Notes: generated by a model not told the origin, from the sequence alone. A stretch of DNA of 64,000 nt from Mauremys mutica (GCF_020497125.1 NC_059081.1:17145105-17209104), one strand, 5' to 3'; positions 46,707 through 58,292 are shown, counted from the first letter of the stretch. Translations and numbers: made by a program.

Positions 46707-47469
46707 TTAGAGATCTGGTTATGTTGGTACTATCAGAGATGGTGGGTTGTTGTTTTTTAAAACGAGTTGCTGACCCATTTCCCCACCTATCCTTCCATCT
46801 TTCTCAAGGCTTTTCAATTGCATTTTATCTTCAAAAAGACTTTCACTCAATCCTGCAAAGACTTTTAGACAAGTCTTTGCAGGATTTGGGGCCTTCTGGG
46901 TTTTTTATATGTATATATTTCTGTATCTCACCATAGCAAATATTATTTACACCTAGTCTTTGAACCCCAATTCTGTAGTAGTTATTAATGATGTGCTGTA
47001 CCTAGCCAAATAAATAGTTCCATCCACTTCAATGGGACTAGTTTAATGAGTAAAGCTTGCAAAATCAAGGCCCTTAATGTAGGGAATTTTAATATATATT
47101 TCTTGAATTTGCTAGTTTTTTACTTCATCAGACTTATTTTCATATGATAGCTTAACTCATACATTGAAGTTTGTTGCAAAATACATTTAAACTATTATTC
47201 TATAGACTAACCAGCATTTATTTTGTCATGAAGCTTTTCTTAAAGTCTCAGCTTGGCATATGCTCAATGCTACTTGCACATTAACAAGGCAAATTTAACA
47301 AATCCCTATTGCTGAAATATGATCCCATACCATGAAATGTGCAAGATTCTTTGCTCACAGTTAGCAAAATTGAAGCCAAAGAGTACGGACCATAATGTGT
47401 TGAAATAGCAATCATCAGTCTGGAATTTCAGATGATTTAAAGTGCTGAGATGAAATGATGAGTATAAAC
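46707..47469. other. Non-coding DNA, no gene seen
   Basis: Begins with the right TTA duplication of the Harbinger element. No other feature is recognised, except a degraded 'ccacttcaatgggactag' MITE kernel near 47024-47042. Confidence 0.5.
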
Positions 47470-47676
47470 CTGTGGTTCTCAAACTATTGTACTGGTGACC
47501 CCTTTCATATAACAAGTCTCTGAGTGCAACCCCCCTTATAAATTAAAAACACTTGTTTATATATTTAACACCATTATAAATACTGGAGGCAAAGCAAGGT
47601 TTGGGGTGGAGGCTGACAGCTCAGGACCCCCCATGTAATAACCTCATGACCCTCTGAGGTGTCCTGACCCCCAGTT
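47470..47676 (+). mobile_element. hAT-type MITE, right end lost
   Basis: Starts 'gtggttctcaaact', a hAT terminus, continues 'gtactggtgacccctttcat' and 'gcaaagcaaggtttggggtg', and stops after 'cctgacccccagtt'. The normal right end would be the mirror of the left (AGTTTGAGAACC); here it breaks off after AGTT. Confidence 0.7.
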
Positions 47677-50394
47677 CCAATACTGTCTTCAAGTACACCA
47701 GAATGTAATAAATGAAATCAGATATGATTTATAATGATTTACACATTTTAAATAGTGTAATATACACTTTTCATTAATGCAACTTCAGCTGTTTCTTTTA
47801 AAATATCAGAAAAGATGAAGACAATAGTCTCAGATAAAACAACTACTTAAAGTTGAAAGAAAGAGCAGGCGACACATTTTTAGAAGTCCTTGGTTTGCGT
47901 TTGAATACTAGAATGACAACGATCAATTAGATAGCAGAGAGAATAACTTTTCAAAAGTACCATACATGCAGCAAATTCTGAAATCCCCCTATTGACACAA
48001 CTAGACAAAATACAGCTGGGAACTTGTCAGGAAAGTACCAGACATTAAACTATAAATGTATATTAAAGATGTCTGTAAAGATTCAAGCACCTATCGGACA
48101 CTGGAACAGTACTGAGAAAAAGGTACAGTACGTAACACTAATGCTGATGGTACATAGTTACTGGGTAACATCTTCTGTCTATTTACACATACTGTCACAC
48201 AGCTTCCTCCCAAATCAGAGGATTAAATCAAAAGTGCTAATAGCACCTTTCAGTGTGCTAACTGTAAGCTCTTTTTTTTATAATAAGATTTAAAACAAAC
48301 AAAAATCTGTCCTTACCTACAAGGAATGGAAGGTCAATGTTTTCATTTTACCAAACTCAGTATTTTCTCTTTCATTCTGTAAATGTTATAACATTATTGA
48401 GGACAAAAATGTCTGAGGTTCTCAGATCTTCCTTCAGAGTTTTAATCACTGGCTTCTCAAGAATGGATTTAACAAATACCACTGTGTTCTGTCAATATTT
48501 GTATGCAGCACCACATAGGGCAAGCTGCCAAACTTACATGGTTTAAAGAGCCAGGAGTAGAAAACTGACACCCTAACAAACACACTCCCTTCTTTGTCTC
48601 TTTTAAGGTAGTGCTAAAAGTGTCATCTTTGCTTCTGACTGGAGCTTAGGAGAGCTCTTTGTTTGGTTTCTCCACTTCTACAAAAATGCATTATTTAATA
48701 ATCGTGTTAGCCAAACTTGGGGATTTTATCTCATTGCCCTAAAGTTTCTTGCACAATTGTAGGTCTTTTGCTTTCCACCAGCTGCACTTTAAATGTATTT
48801 TAATTGGCTGGAATTTAGAAAGAATCCATTTGGCAGTAATTTGCATTTGAAGCACGCCCATAGCAGCTGAAACAGGCCCCAGAAGCAGCCCAATTACTTC
48901 ATCAAAAGATGTCGTTTGAATACCATTGACTCCTACATAACTACAGTGAACTCTATTATATAGATGTGATGATGTAATTAATAATTTTCTGTTAAAGGTC
49001 TTAATTAATCTGGAAGCAAAAAAAAAAGTCTGGTCTGGAAACAAATTTATTTAAAATTTCAAGAGGTGCTATGATTAGATGTTTAGAAACTGACTGTCTC
49101 CTCATTTTTAAGTTCTTTTGTGAGTCGCTTGTGCAATTCTGTGCATATTTATGGTCAAACAAGACTTATCAATTTGAATTTTGGTATGAAATACTCCAGT
49201 ACCTAGTGTGTGAGATATTATAGAATATAGTCTAAAGTAAAAAACAAAAGTTTGAGGCTACATTAGTGTTAACATTTGCTCATTTTTCTCCTTTTCTTTT
49301 GTTTTGTTATCTAATAGGTTAAGTGTGTATAATAAATGGACTTTGCAGTTTTATTTAAATTAGTAAGTTCATCCCATATCTAATTGTGCAGCGTGTATTT
49401 TCTAATTCTGTAATATAGAGATTTACAGGCTCACAGCAGCATTGAAAAATGGGAAGACATTAAAAACCTACAAGAATTCACACAGTAAAATACAATATTT
49501 AGAATTAATGTAGAAACATTAACAAGTCAGGTTTAAAAGCACTGAGACACTTCCAAGCTGTGTCTGACTGAACGCATGGCATCTGAGAAACCCAGTGTTC
49601 TGCAATCTAGGAAAGCTCCTATGAAATTGTAGCCACTAAAGAGTTAGCTTATTATTGATGTATCAGTAAGGATGAAGGAGCAAAAGAAAAGGGGATTATT
49701 CTCGAGCAGGAATACAATGAAGGCTATTTAAAGGTAAACAGTTCTCAGAGGAATGATGACAATACTTGCCACTTGCAGAGAAAAAACAGCATTTCAAGAG
49801 CACCATCTGAAAAGGAGAAGGACTAATTATCCTAACCATGAGTCACATGGTTTCATAATTTGACTCCATGCAACATTTTTGTGCACCTTGTACTCTAAAT
49901 CTGTAAGGACAGAGGGCCTTGGCCTGCCAGCCTTCAATGCCCTGAACTTTTATGCAATTCAATGGAAGTACCACATTCAGAGGGCAGGTAGAATTGAGCC
50001 CTTAATGATACTACAAATATTGTGGCCAAGTTTTTGTTGCACGTCAGCCTCTTATGTCCTCCAGTGGTGTAAATGGATCTAAAAGGGATAGAAACTGTCC
50101 CTGAGGATTACTGCTGACAAGGGACCTTCCCTGAACAGCACAGAGCTGCCAACACAGCTCTACCCTGGCCCCCTCCTAGTCCCCACAAAAAGTAGTATAC
50201 ATTAGGGAGGCTTAGCCAAATAAGCTGCAGCCCATCTATCCTGGGCTGGTTGACAACCCCTATCTAGGTGATTATACAGCGCTCATCATCATAGCATCTG
50301 AGTGCATCACAATCGCGGACGTATTTTACCCTCGCAGCCTGTCTGTGAAGAGGGAAAAAGTTTTTTTGTTTGTTTTGTTTTCATAAAGCCAAAA
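47677..50394. other. Non-coding AT-rich DNA, no gene seen
   Basis: No exon or intact repeat recognised. Confidence 0.5.
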
Positions 50395-50520
50395 GGCAGC
50401 TGAGCCACAAGGCAGATTAAGTGACTTGCTTAAGGTTAAAGAGTGTGTGTGACCAAGCTGGGACTTGAAACCAGATCTTCCTAAGTCCCAGTGTAACCCA
50501 CAGACCTCCTGGGGGTGGTG
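50395..50520 (-). repeat. MIR-like SINE fragment, reverse orientation
   Basis: Plus strand: 'gcagattaagtgacttgctt', 'aaggttaaagagtg', 'gctgggacttgaaaccagat', 'cttcctaagtcccagtg', the reverse complement of the MIR head and core. Confidence 0.6.
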
Positions 50521-50582
50521 TTCTCTCCTAGCTAGTGGCACTGAGACCACTTAGAGAGAGATTAATGAGTCTGCTCTACAGC

Positions 50583-50875
50583 CTTAACTAAGAGCCAGTT
50601 GGCTCATGCACTTAGTTCCAGCAATCCCAGGTTCTATCCCACCCACTGACAACTGGGGTCTGTCAGCATTACAAGTGGGGGCTCATTGAGGATTTCCACT
50701 GGGAAGTCTCTGAAGCTTGGGATGTGCTTCCTCAGGTAGGAGAAGTATGTAACCTCTCCAGCCTTTGCTAACAGCCAGTTGGTTTTTGGCTCATGCACTA
50801 AGCTCCAGAGACCCCAGGTTCAATCCTGCCCAACGACAACCGGGGTCTCTCGGCGTTAAACCAGCACATTACTTT
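50583..50875 (+). repeat. Two tRNA-like units in direct order
   Basis: The units share 'aagagccagttggctcatgc / aacagccagttgg...ctcatgcac', 'cccaggttctatccc / cccaggttcaatcctgcc' (B-box-like) and 'ggggtctgtcagc / ggggtctctcggc'. The start points are about 178 bases apart. I infer an old tandem or dimeric pol III-derived repeat. Confidence 0.5.
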
Positions 50876-51373
50876 ATCCATCACACTAAGCCACTGTTGC
50901 TACCAGAACATGACTTAGAGCAGTGCTAAGCCTTGTCTCACTTATGACTGGGAAGCGCTAGGCAAGATCATTCAACATCCGGAAAACACAGGTATCAGAA
51001 AAGATGACTTAAAGCAATATTCGTCCTGCCTGCTGTTCCCTACACCACATCCTAATGAAATGCATGACAAAATTCCTGAGGCCTTCAATGTCATCCAGTC
51101 TCCTACTGAAATACATGACAAAACTCCCAAGGTCTTTAATAGGTCATCCCATGAGTGGTATAGGTAAGAGAGAGCAGCATAGCTTTTTGTGGCATCCATC
51201 CTGTAAGTGAGAGGATATTCCTAGACTATCACAAGTACCCTAGATGCTTTGTGAATATCATTATTCACACCAAGCTTTGTAGTTTTGTTTGTGGGATCTT
51301 TTTTTTAAATGGGAAAACTCCTTGGTGGAACTGTTGCACTGTAACCTTCTACTGGGGGAAAACTAATCTTATC

Positions 51374-51556
51374 AGCCATATAGCTCAGTGGTTTGAGTAT
51401 TGGCCTGCTTAAATCCAGGCTTGTGAGCTCAAACCTTGAGGGGGGCCATTATCGGGATCTAAGGCAATAGTTCGGTCTGGGGATTGGTCCTACTTTGAGC
51501 AGCGGGGTAGACTAGATGACCTCCTGAGGTCCCTTCCAACCTGGATATTCTATGAA
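51374..51556 (+). repeat. Turtle tRNA-derived SINE with CR1-like tail
   Basis: The head has an A box ('tagctcagtggtttgag') and a B box region ('ttgtgagctcaaacc') like a tRNA. The tail 'gactagatgacctcctgagg', 'tcccttccaac' and 'attctatga' matches the 3' end of CR1 (compare 16537-16714, reverse). Known as the turtle pol III/SINE (Cry) type, which borrows the CR1 machinery through this shared tail. Confidence 0.8.
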
Positions 51557-52800
51557 CTGGGTGGCTGGGTGAGGGAGCTTGGGGGGTGCTGTTAAGATAG
51601 CTAAAGGCAGGTTGCTCAGCACCCCAGTTCAGCCTTGCCTTTATCTCAAGTGGTCAAGATCTGTGCTTTAGCAGAAGGAAGACCAGAGTTCTAATTCCTG
51701 CTGCTGCTGGGATCACAGTGTGCAGTGTCATGAATGATAGCCTGAAGTCCTGCGTAACCTCTGATTTGTTACAGGACATTGAGGACAATCAGCCTTTATT
51801 TACATTCAATATCTGCCTTTAAAATGAATTAAATTTAAGGCACTGGCTGAAAGGAACTGTAAGACCAAACTTTCACAGAAGGGTCTGGTTTATCCACAGG
51901 CCTTATGGGAGATTCAAGTCACAGCTACAATAAGCCTCAAAAAAGCTCTATGCTAACTGATTTTCTGGTAGCTGTTACACAAGAAGAACCTTTGCACTGA
52001 CAAAATGTAAGCATTTGAAACACTTCCTATTAAGCCAGTTAATAGCCCTGAGCACAGTGAGAAGGAAAAGCATTACTTCAAAAACAGAGAGAAAGGAATA
52101 TGGGGATTATCAAAGAAAAGATAATCAATCTTTCAGAAGCAACATCCTAATGGGAATTCTTCACTGCCTTCCTGCTGTTGGTAGGAGACAGACAGACTCA
52201 GATGCACAAAATAGACGATAGCCCAGTAACTAAATCACTCATGTGACACATAGGAAGGTTGGGTTCAAGTCTGCACTCTACTAGTCTGGGGTGGATGAGT
52301 TGGTCTCTCTCAAACTTCCTAACAAAATAATCATCAAAACAGATGTTTCTGCAAAACATTTTTTATTTCAAACCCCCCGCCCCAAAAAAGAGTTTTGTTA
52401 AAAGATTTCAGCTAGTCCCAGTGCCAATAGCATGCTAGGTACTATAAAGGCAGGTCATTCAATAGCCAGGAAGTCCCTGACCACAGTTCAGGTGTGCAGG
52501 GGCAGGGAGGATACAAGGAGATTTCCCTTCATTATGCTCCCACAGACGAGAGAGGAGTGCTCAGGGGAGTATAGGGCCTACTTCCCCCAAAGCAAGAACC
52601 CTCCAGAGGTAGGTAGAGGAAAGTAGGATGCAGCAGAGCCAAGGTCCCCCTTCCATAGTGGCTCAAGGAGCTGGCTGAGTGCACTGGGGAAGCATCCTAA
52701 GGGATGAGATAGCACATACATTATCCCTGCATACTGGGGAGTCTGGGGTAGGGTTGTGCTTTATGGAGGTGCAATCCCTCCTCCAGATTCCTTATACATA
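51557..52800. other. Non-coding DNA, no gene seen
   Basis: No feature recognised. Confidence 0.5.
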
Positions 52801-53474
52801 AGATCCTACCAAAGTCACGATCCATTTTGGTCAATTTCACGGTGGTAGGATTTTTAAAATAGTAAATTTCATTATTTCAGTTATTTAAATCTGAAATTTC
52901 ACGGTGTTGTAATTGTAGGGGACCTGACACAAAAAGGAGTTGTGGGGTGGGGTCGCAAGGTTATTGTAGCGGGGGGCTTGCGGTACTGTTACCCTTACTT
53001 CTGTGCTGCTTGTGGTGGCAGGGCTGCCTTCAGCAGAGCCTCCGCCAGCAGCAGTGTAGAAGTAAGGATGGCATCGTATGGTATTGCCACCCTTACTTCT
53101 GCACTGCTGCCTGCAGAGCTGGGTGCTCAGTGAGCAGCCGCCACTCTCCGGCTGCCCAGCTCTGAAGACAGCAGTACAAAAGTAAGGGTGGCATGGTATG
53201 GTATTGCCACTCTTGCCTCTGCGCAGCTGCTAATGGGGCGCTGCCTTCAGAGCTGGGCACCTGGCCAACAGCCGCTGCTCTCCGGCCACCAGGTCTGAAG
53301 CCAGCACAGAAATAAGGATGGCAATACCACAACCCCCCTAAAATAACCTTGGAACTCCCCTGTAATCGGTCGGTCGGGGCTCGACCCTCCAGCGGGCAGG
53401 AGGGGAGCCACACCGACTCACTTCTGTTCGCCTGCTAGCTATTAGGAGTCACGGGGAACAACGTTAGATCGCCG

Positions 53475-53956
53475 GGCCCTCTGGAGCAGGGCGGGCAACA
53501 GCGGTTCAATAAGCCCTGGCCCTCTGGAGCAGGGCGGGCAACAGCGGTTCAATAAGCCCTGGCCCTCTGGAGCAGGGCAGAGCGACAGCGGTTCAATAAG
53601 CCCTGGCCCTCTGGAGCAGGGCAGAGCGACAGCGGTTCAATAAGCCCTGGCCCTCTGGAGCAGGGCAGAGCGACAGCGGTTCAATAAGCCCTGGCCCTCT
53701 GGAGCAGGGCAGAGCGACAGCGGTTCAATAAGCCCTGGCCCTCTGGAGCAGGGCAGAGCGACAGCGGTTCAATAAGCCCTGACCCTCTGGAGCAGGGCAG
53801 AGCGACAGCAGTTCAATAAGCCCTGGCCCTCTGGAGCAGGGCGGGGCAATAGCAGTTCAATAGGCCCTGTCCCTCTGGAGCAGGGCAGAGCGACAGCAGT
53901 TCAATAAGCCCTGGCCCTTTGGAGCAGGGCGGGGCAATAGCAAGAGGCAGAGCTCA
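53475..53956. repeat. Minisatellite, 11 copies of 43-44 bp
   Basis: Units start (GGCCCTCTGGAGCAGGGC) at 53475, 53518, 53561, 53605, 53649, 53693, 53737, 53781, 53825, 53869 and 53913. The first two steps are 43 bp, the rest 44. Middle units are almost identical; later ones change (gaccct, gtccct, ggggcaatag). More diverged relatives follow to about 54100 ('gccctcaggcagggctgag'). Likely to vary in copy number. Confidence 0.93.
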
Positions 53957-54216
53957 GGCCCTCAGGCAGGGGCTGAGCAGCAGTTCAAGTCTACAAAGCC
54001 CCAAGCCCTCAGTCAGGGCGGGGCAGCAAAACAGCAGCTCTAGCTCAGACCCTCAGGCAGGGCTGAGCAGCAACAGCCAAGTGCAAGCTGCTATGCCAGA
54101 GCGCTGGGTTGAGGGGGAGACTGCCACCCGTGAGTGGGGTGGCAGGGGGGACACAGGCCCACCCACTCCACTGTGTCCCAACCCAGGGCCCTAGCAGCGG
54201 CGTGGACCCGCTGCAG

Positions 54217-54795
54217 TCAGTGGGGATCCTGGCCGCAACACACTGACATGGGCACATCAGTGCCCTCAGCCGGACAAGGGTCGGCTACCCCCGGGCTACA
54301 GTCCATCTCCCCCTCAAGGCCTACCTCGTCCGTCGCACCCGGTTCAGGCCAGTCGGTCTGCATCGGCTCGGGTGGAGGGCTTGGCGGCAGGTCCGGTAGC
54401 TCCTCTGGGAAGTTGGGCCAGGACTGCTCGGGCGGCTCCTCTGGGTAACAGCAGGGCTGAGGGGGCTCCTCCTCGTAGCGGGCGCTCGGCAATCCTGGGG
54501 GCTCCTCCCAGTACAGGCTCCGGGTAGGCTCCGGGGGTTCCTCTGGGTAGTGGGCGCGGGGAAGCTCTGGCCAGGCAGGGCAGTTACCTTGGGCCGAGGA
54601 GGGCTCCCAGCCGGGAGCTCCCGCAGGCACGTCTGCTCTCGGCAGTGGCTGGGTGCTGACTGAGCTTGGGCATGCGCCTTTTCTACTTCCTGCCCCGCCC
54701 CTTGACTTCCGGGGGGCGGGGACTGGGGCCGGAAGTTCCGCCCACTGAGGTGTTGGCAGGGCAGCTCCCTCTGCCGGGCAGGAGGGGAGCCACAC
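54217..54795 (-). other. Open frame with repeated Pro/Glu motif, coding status unknown
   Basis: A 192-codon frame opening on GTG rather than ATG, inside the GC-rich insertion. It contains five spaced copies of a short Tyr/Phe-x-x-Glu-x-Pro-type motif ('YPEEPPEPTRSLYWEEPPG', 'RYEEEPPQPCCYPEEPPE', 'NFPEELPDLPPSP'). No known domain. It may be the end of a gag-like frame, or only open because GC-rich DNA has few stops. Confidence 0.25.
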
Positions 54796-54916
54796 CGACT
54801 CACTACACCCCCTCTCCCCACAACTCCTTTTTGGGTCAGAGCCCCCAGTTTGAGAAACCCTCGTAATCCCTGTGAAATCTGCCAGATTTCAGGGTCCGTG
54901 AATTTGGTAGGGCCCT

Positions 54917-57010
54917 ACTTACAGCAATCTAGCCCTAAGCAAGGTTGCCAAGCATGAGAGCTATCATTTGATAAACAGTCATTGGTGGGAAGCACAAGGG
55001 CTTGTAGGCAATAATATGCAGAGACAAGATGTCTGAATCTAACATAATTTACGGTTACACTGAACAATGGTGGGATTGCCAAGGAAGACACTAGCCTTCC
55101 TTAGACACTGGAGCTGGGCCTGAGAAGTATTTCCCAAATACCCCATTTTATCTAGTATCTCATGTTGCTCCCTTCTAGAAGCACCAAACCCTCTGACAAG
55201 AAACAGTACCCTAAGAAATATGTCTCCATGTTAGTCAATTCCATTGAAAGTTCAAATATCACCCGCTGAAGTGTCACTTTCCTGGACCTACTTTCCTGGA
55301 GCAATGTCTCTGAATACAGGGCTGCCACATAGGGCACGTTACTGAAATACCAAAGCTGATAGACGTTCTTTAACATGTGGTACCATTATCTATCACATAC
55401 CTAACTGTTCTTCTGGTATTTGCAGTGACATATGATTCTTTATGAGTAGGCCGCACAACACTAACATCTTTATGGAGGAGAAACCTTTTCAAAAAATGAA
55501 TGAGTATAGTCTGAGTTTAAGGCCAAATTCATGCCCTGAGCAGATGTAGCTCAGGCATGAAAGCACATTAATCTGCATTAACATCAATTTGCAAGTTCAC
55601 CGGAGTATAATGCCCTCGGACTTATTAACATCAGTTTGCAATTTCTCTCATCAGATATCATGTCCATAAATTTGCACTGGCATTGCTTTTCCTTTTCCTC
55701 AAATCAGATCAAAAAGGGGAAAAGCAGTTTTAAATTTGGATCTGTATTCAGACTGGCTGCAACCCCAAGTGATCTCTCCTATGCTGATTATTTCAGTCGG
55801 GTCAATAGTAATCTGCCAGAGAAGTGAAATGTCCAGGATACATGCCATATGTCCCTATTATCAGCAACATTATCTTTCCACAGCTGCATAACTCCTGGCC
55901 AAGCCTGAGGAATGGTCCTTAGAAGTATCTTCTGTGTGGCCACATAATGCCAATCAGGCTCCACACATCCATGAAGGCACTAGTACTACTCCTGGATTTT
56001 TAAACTAAAGACCCTGATGCATACCATTCATGCTTTCCCACCCTGGTGGGTGTATAATTTGCACAGGGAGTCTCACTTCAGTCACGCTCTGCTGGAATAA
56101 CTGCATGAGGCTGACAGTGTCCACCAAGATGGAAGAAAATAGCTTACCAATTGTTTTGCTTTGCTGAGCTAACAAATGAGGAGGGGTAGGAATTTACATA
56201 AAATGAGAGATCAAGTTTTCAGGGCAGAAGATGAAGGATTAGTAAGCACGCAGAGGGCACTGAAGATTACAGGAGAATGAAATCCACTAGGGAACCCATC
56301 CAGACAACATAAAAACAAGAAATCAAGGGTGGAATCAAAATAGTCTAAAATCATCTACCTGCACAAGTTAAACATCACCTTTCATGTGACTCAGACCTTG
56401 CTACCCTGAGGTGATGTTTTCAGCTTCAAATGAGCATTTGGATGCACCGTGACAAATATGTCATTTTCAGTTGCTACATACTTATGGCCAGCCTGATGAG
56501 ATGACATATAACTAGACAGAACATGATTTATGTGTCATGCGGTAACAACTTTAAAGCATGCATTCTTTAAAAAAAAAGAGATAGATAAAAAGGCGATGTT
56601 GTGCCAGTCTTTTCCAGAACATGTAGCTAAGGTGTGGTATATTTATGTAATAATTTTAAAATATTTCATACCACTCATAAAGTCTTGCTCACCTGGGAGA
56701 GAACAGAAGTAAATAAATAATCTGTTAAGGGAACTCAATGTGAGCTCTGCAGATTCTATAGCTTCGTTTTCCTATCCTACTGTAGCTGCTCAGGTTTTGG
56801 CTGTGCATGCATCGGTAACAAGGATTGGACCAAGCAAGCAAACCAGGGATACCAATGGAGCCAGAGCCTTGGGGCCTGTGGTAAAGCTGAGTATTTTGTT
56901 TACTCAGATTCCATTCAATCTATGGGGCATCCACAGCCTGTAAGAAAGCCCTCCTGGGAAGTCACTGCAAGGACAGCATTACCAATTATAATGTATAACC
57001 GTTGAATCTC
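54917..57010. other. Non-coding DNA, no gene seen
   Basis: A palindromic MITE-like stretch near 55519-55620 ('ggccaaattcatgccctgag'). No gene supported. Confidence 0.5.
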
Positions 57011-57104
57011 CATTAGTTTAATATCAGAGGGGTAGCCATGCTAGTCTGGATCTGCAAAAGCAGCAAAGAGTCTTGTGGCACCTTATAGACTAACAGAGGT
57101 TTTG

Positions 57105-57142
57105 GAGCATGAGCTTTCGTGGGTGAATACCCGCTTCGTCAG
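57105..57142 (-). ncRNA. Hammerhead motif, left arm
   Basis: On the minus strand: CUGACGA, stem II CGGGU/ACCCAC-type hairpin with AUUC loop, GAAA, then GCUCAUGCUC. The conserved core bases are present, but one stem II pair is changed (GCGGGU against ACCCAC). Confidence 0.55.
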
Positions 57143-57394
57143 AGGCATGTAGTGGAAATTTCCAGGGGTAGGTATATATAAGCAAGCAAGAAGCAAGCTA
57201 GACATAACGAGGTTAGTTCAATCAGGGAGGATGAGGCCCTCTTCTAGCAGCTGAGGTGTGAAAACCAAGGGAGGAGAAACTGGTATCCACCAGAAGAGGG
57301 CCTCATCCTCTCTGATTGAGCTAACCTCGTTATGTCTAGCCTGCTTCTTGCTTGCTTATATATACCTGCCCCTGGAAATTTCCACTACATGCAT

Positions 57395-57432
57395 CCGACG
57401 AAGTGGGTATTCACCCACGAAAGCTCATGCTC
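57395..57432 (+). ncRNA. Hammerhead motif, right arm, core base changed
   Basis: CCGACGA in place of CUGANGA at the start of the core (second base C instead of U), then an intact stem II (GUGGGU-AUUC-ACCCAC), GAAA and AGC-UCAU-GCU. The invariant U of the core is lost, so cleavage by this copy is unlikely. Confidence 0.5.
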
Positions 57433-57491
57433 CAAAACCTCGGTTGATCTATAAGGTGCCACAAGACTCTTTGCTGCTTCATTAGTTTAAT

Positions 57492-58190
57492 GAAACTCAT
57501 GACAGCTCTCACACACTTGGTTTTCAGTAACCTATTACATCTTCACTGTACTGTGACATATAACAACATTACCCATGAGACAATGCGGATTAAAATTTGA
57601 TTTTTGCTAACAATGGTATAATGTGATACATGTGGCCAGATCCTGCCACAGAGCCCCACTCATGTCAGTGGAATTCTACATGGACATAGGGGTTCAATTT
57701 GCAGGATGGGGCTTACATTCTGCCTGTGTACACTATCCTTCTTTTAACTGTAATTGCTCAGCAATTATTATTACAAGGTATTTATTAAAAATTTTGTTTC
57801 ACATATTCTTTTAATAATGGTACTCAAAATGCTATACAGACATTAGTGGATCCAGCCTCTAATTCCTCCCATAAAGCAGGTAAGCATGATAAGTAAGAAA
57901 TGTTATCATCTCATCATGCATTTCGAGGTACAGTGTCCATGGGACATAATTAAATTGAGATGTAAATTAAAGCTTTTCTTCCACAGAGACAGACAGGTAA
58001 AATATAACTTACTGTACACGCAAGCCTGAGTACAAAGGAGTCTAAAATTGTCTTTACTTCAAGATTACACAACTTAATATCACTGTACAGCAGAAGGGAG
58101 AAAGGTAAATACTTTTAGTAAGGTCTTTCAAAAGATTAATGTCTATTATTACTCTAACTAGAAAGGGTACATTTCAATTAGCACATTTGG
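57492..58190. other. Non-coding DNA, no gene seen
   Basis: A palindromic stretch at 57639-57715 ('ggccagatcctgccacag', 'ttgcaggatggggc') looks like a MITE remnant. Nothing else. Confidence 0.5.
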
Positions 58191-58292
58191 GGTCAAATTC
58201 TGCATTTACACCACTATCAATCCAGCTATCTGCATTCATTTAAGCTGAGTTAGTCAGGATTTACTCTGGTGTAACCAAGAGCAAATTTTGGC
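58191..58292. mobile_element. Palindromic MITE remnant
   Basis: The left end 'gggtcaaattctgcatttac' and the reverse complement of the right end 'ggccaaaatttgctcttggt' pair imperfectly, with 'tttacacca' and 'tggtgtaa' as inner arms. Confidence 0.6.

Larger units (their letters stand above)
53361..54807 (-). mobile_element. GC-rich insertion, possibly a solo LTR with a minisatellite
   Basis: The unit starts TGTAATCGG and ends CACTACA on the plus strand, so it has TG...CA ends, and it sits between C-runs (ctcccc / ccccct) that could be a target duplication. A 29-base direct repeat ('gggcaggaggggagccacac' onward) occurs near both ends, at 53396-53424 and 54777-54805. A minisatellite occupies the middle. 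The minus strand shows 'gggcaggaagtagaaaagg' as a possible promoter region. The LTR interpretation is tentative. Confidence 0.4.
52801..54916. mobile_element. Inverted-end DNA transposon split by a GC-rich insertion
   Basis: The left end 'atcctaccaaagtcacg' pairs with the reverse complement of the right end 'agggccctaccaaattcacg'. Deeper inside, 'acaaaaaggagttgtgggg' (52931) is mirrored by 'ccccacaactcctttttggg' (54817). The left arm also holds three alternating copies of 'aagtaaggrtggcatggtat' and 'attgccacccttacttctg', which would fold as nested hairpins. No transposase is present. A hAT-like affiliation is inferred; the 8 bp flanks do not match well. 53361-54807 appears to be a later insertion. 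Confidence 0.6.
57023..57479. mobile_element. Penelope-like element: inverted pair of terminal repeats
   Basis: Left arm 57053-57245 and right arm 57291-57479 are reverse complements over about 190 bases with few differences, separated by about 45 bases of loop. The left arm runs 30 bases further ('tatcagaggggtagccatgc'), which the right arm lacks. A perfect 12 bp target duplication, CATTAGTTTAAT, flanks the unit (57011-57022 and 57480-57491). The terminal sequence and hammerhead motif are those of Penelope-like retroelements, in which terminal repeats can be inverted. No reverse transcriptase remains. Confidence 0.8.

Noticed and set aside
51374..51450. A possible tRNA gene.
   Set aside because: A and B boxes are present but the cloverleaf is not maintained and a CR1-like tail follows; it is a SINE.
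53475..53956. Regular repeats that might suggest a CRISPR array.
   Set aside because: There are no unique spacers, the units abut in tandem, and the genome is a vertebrate.
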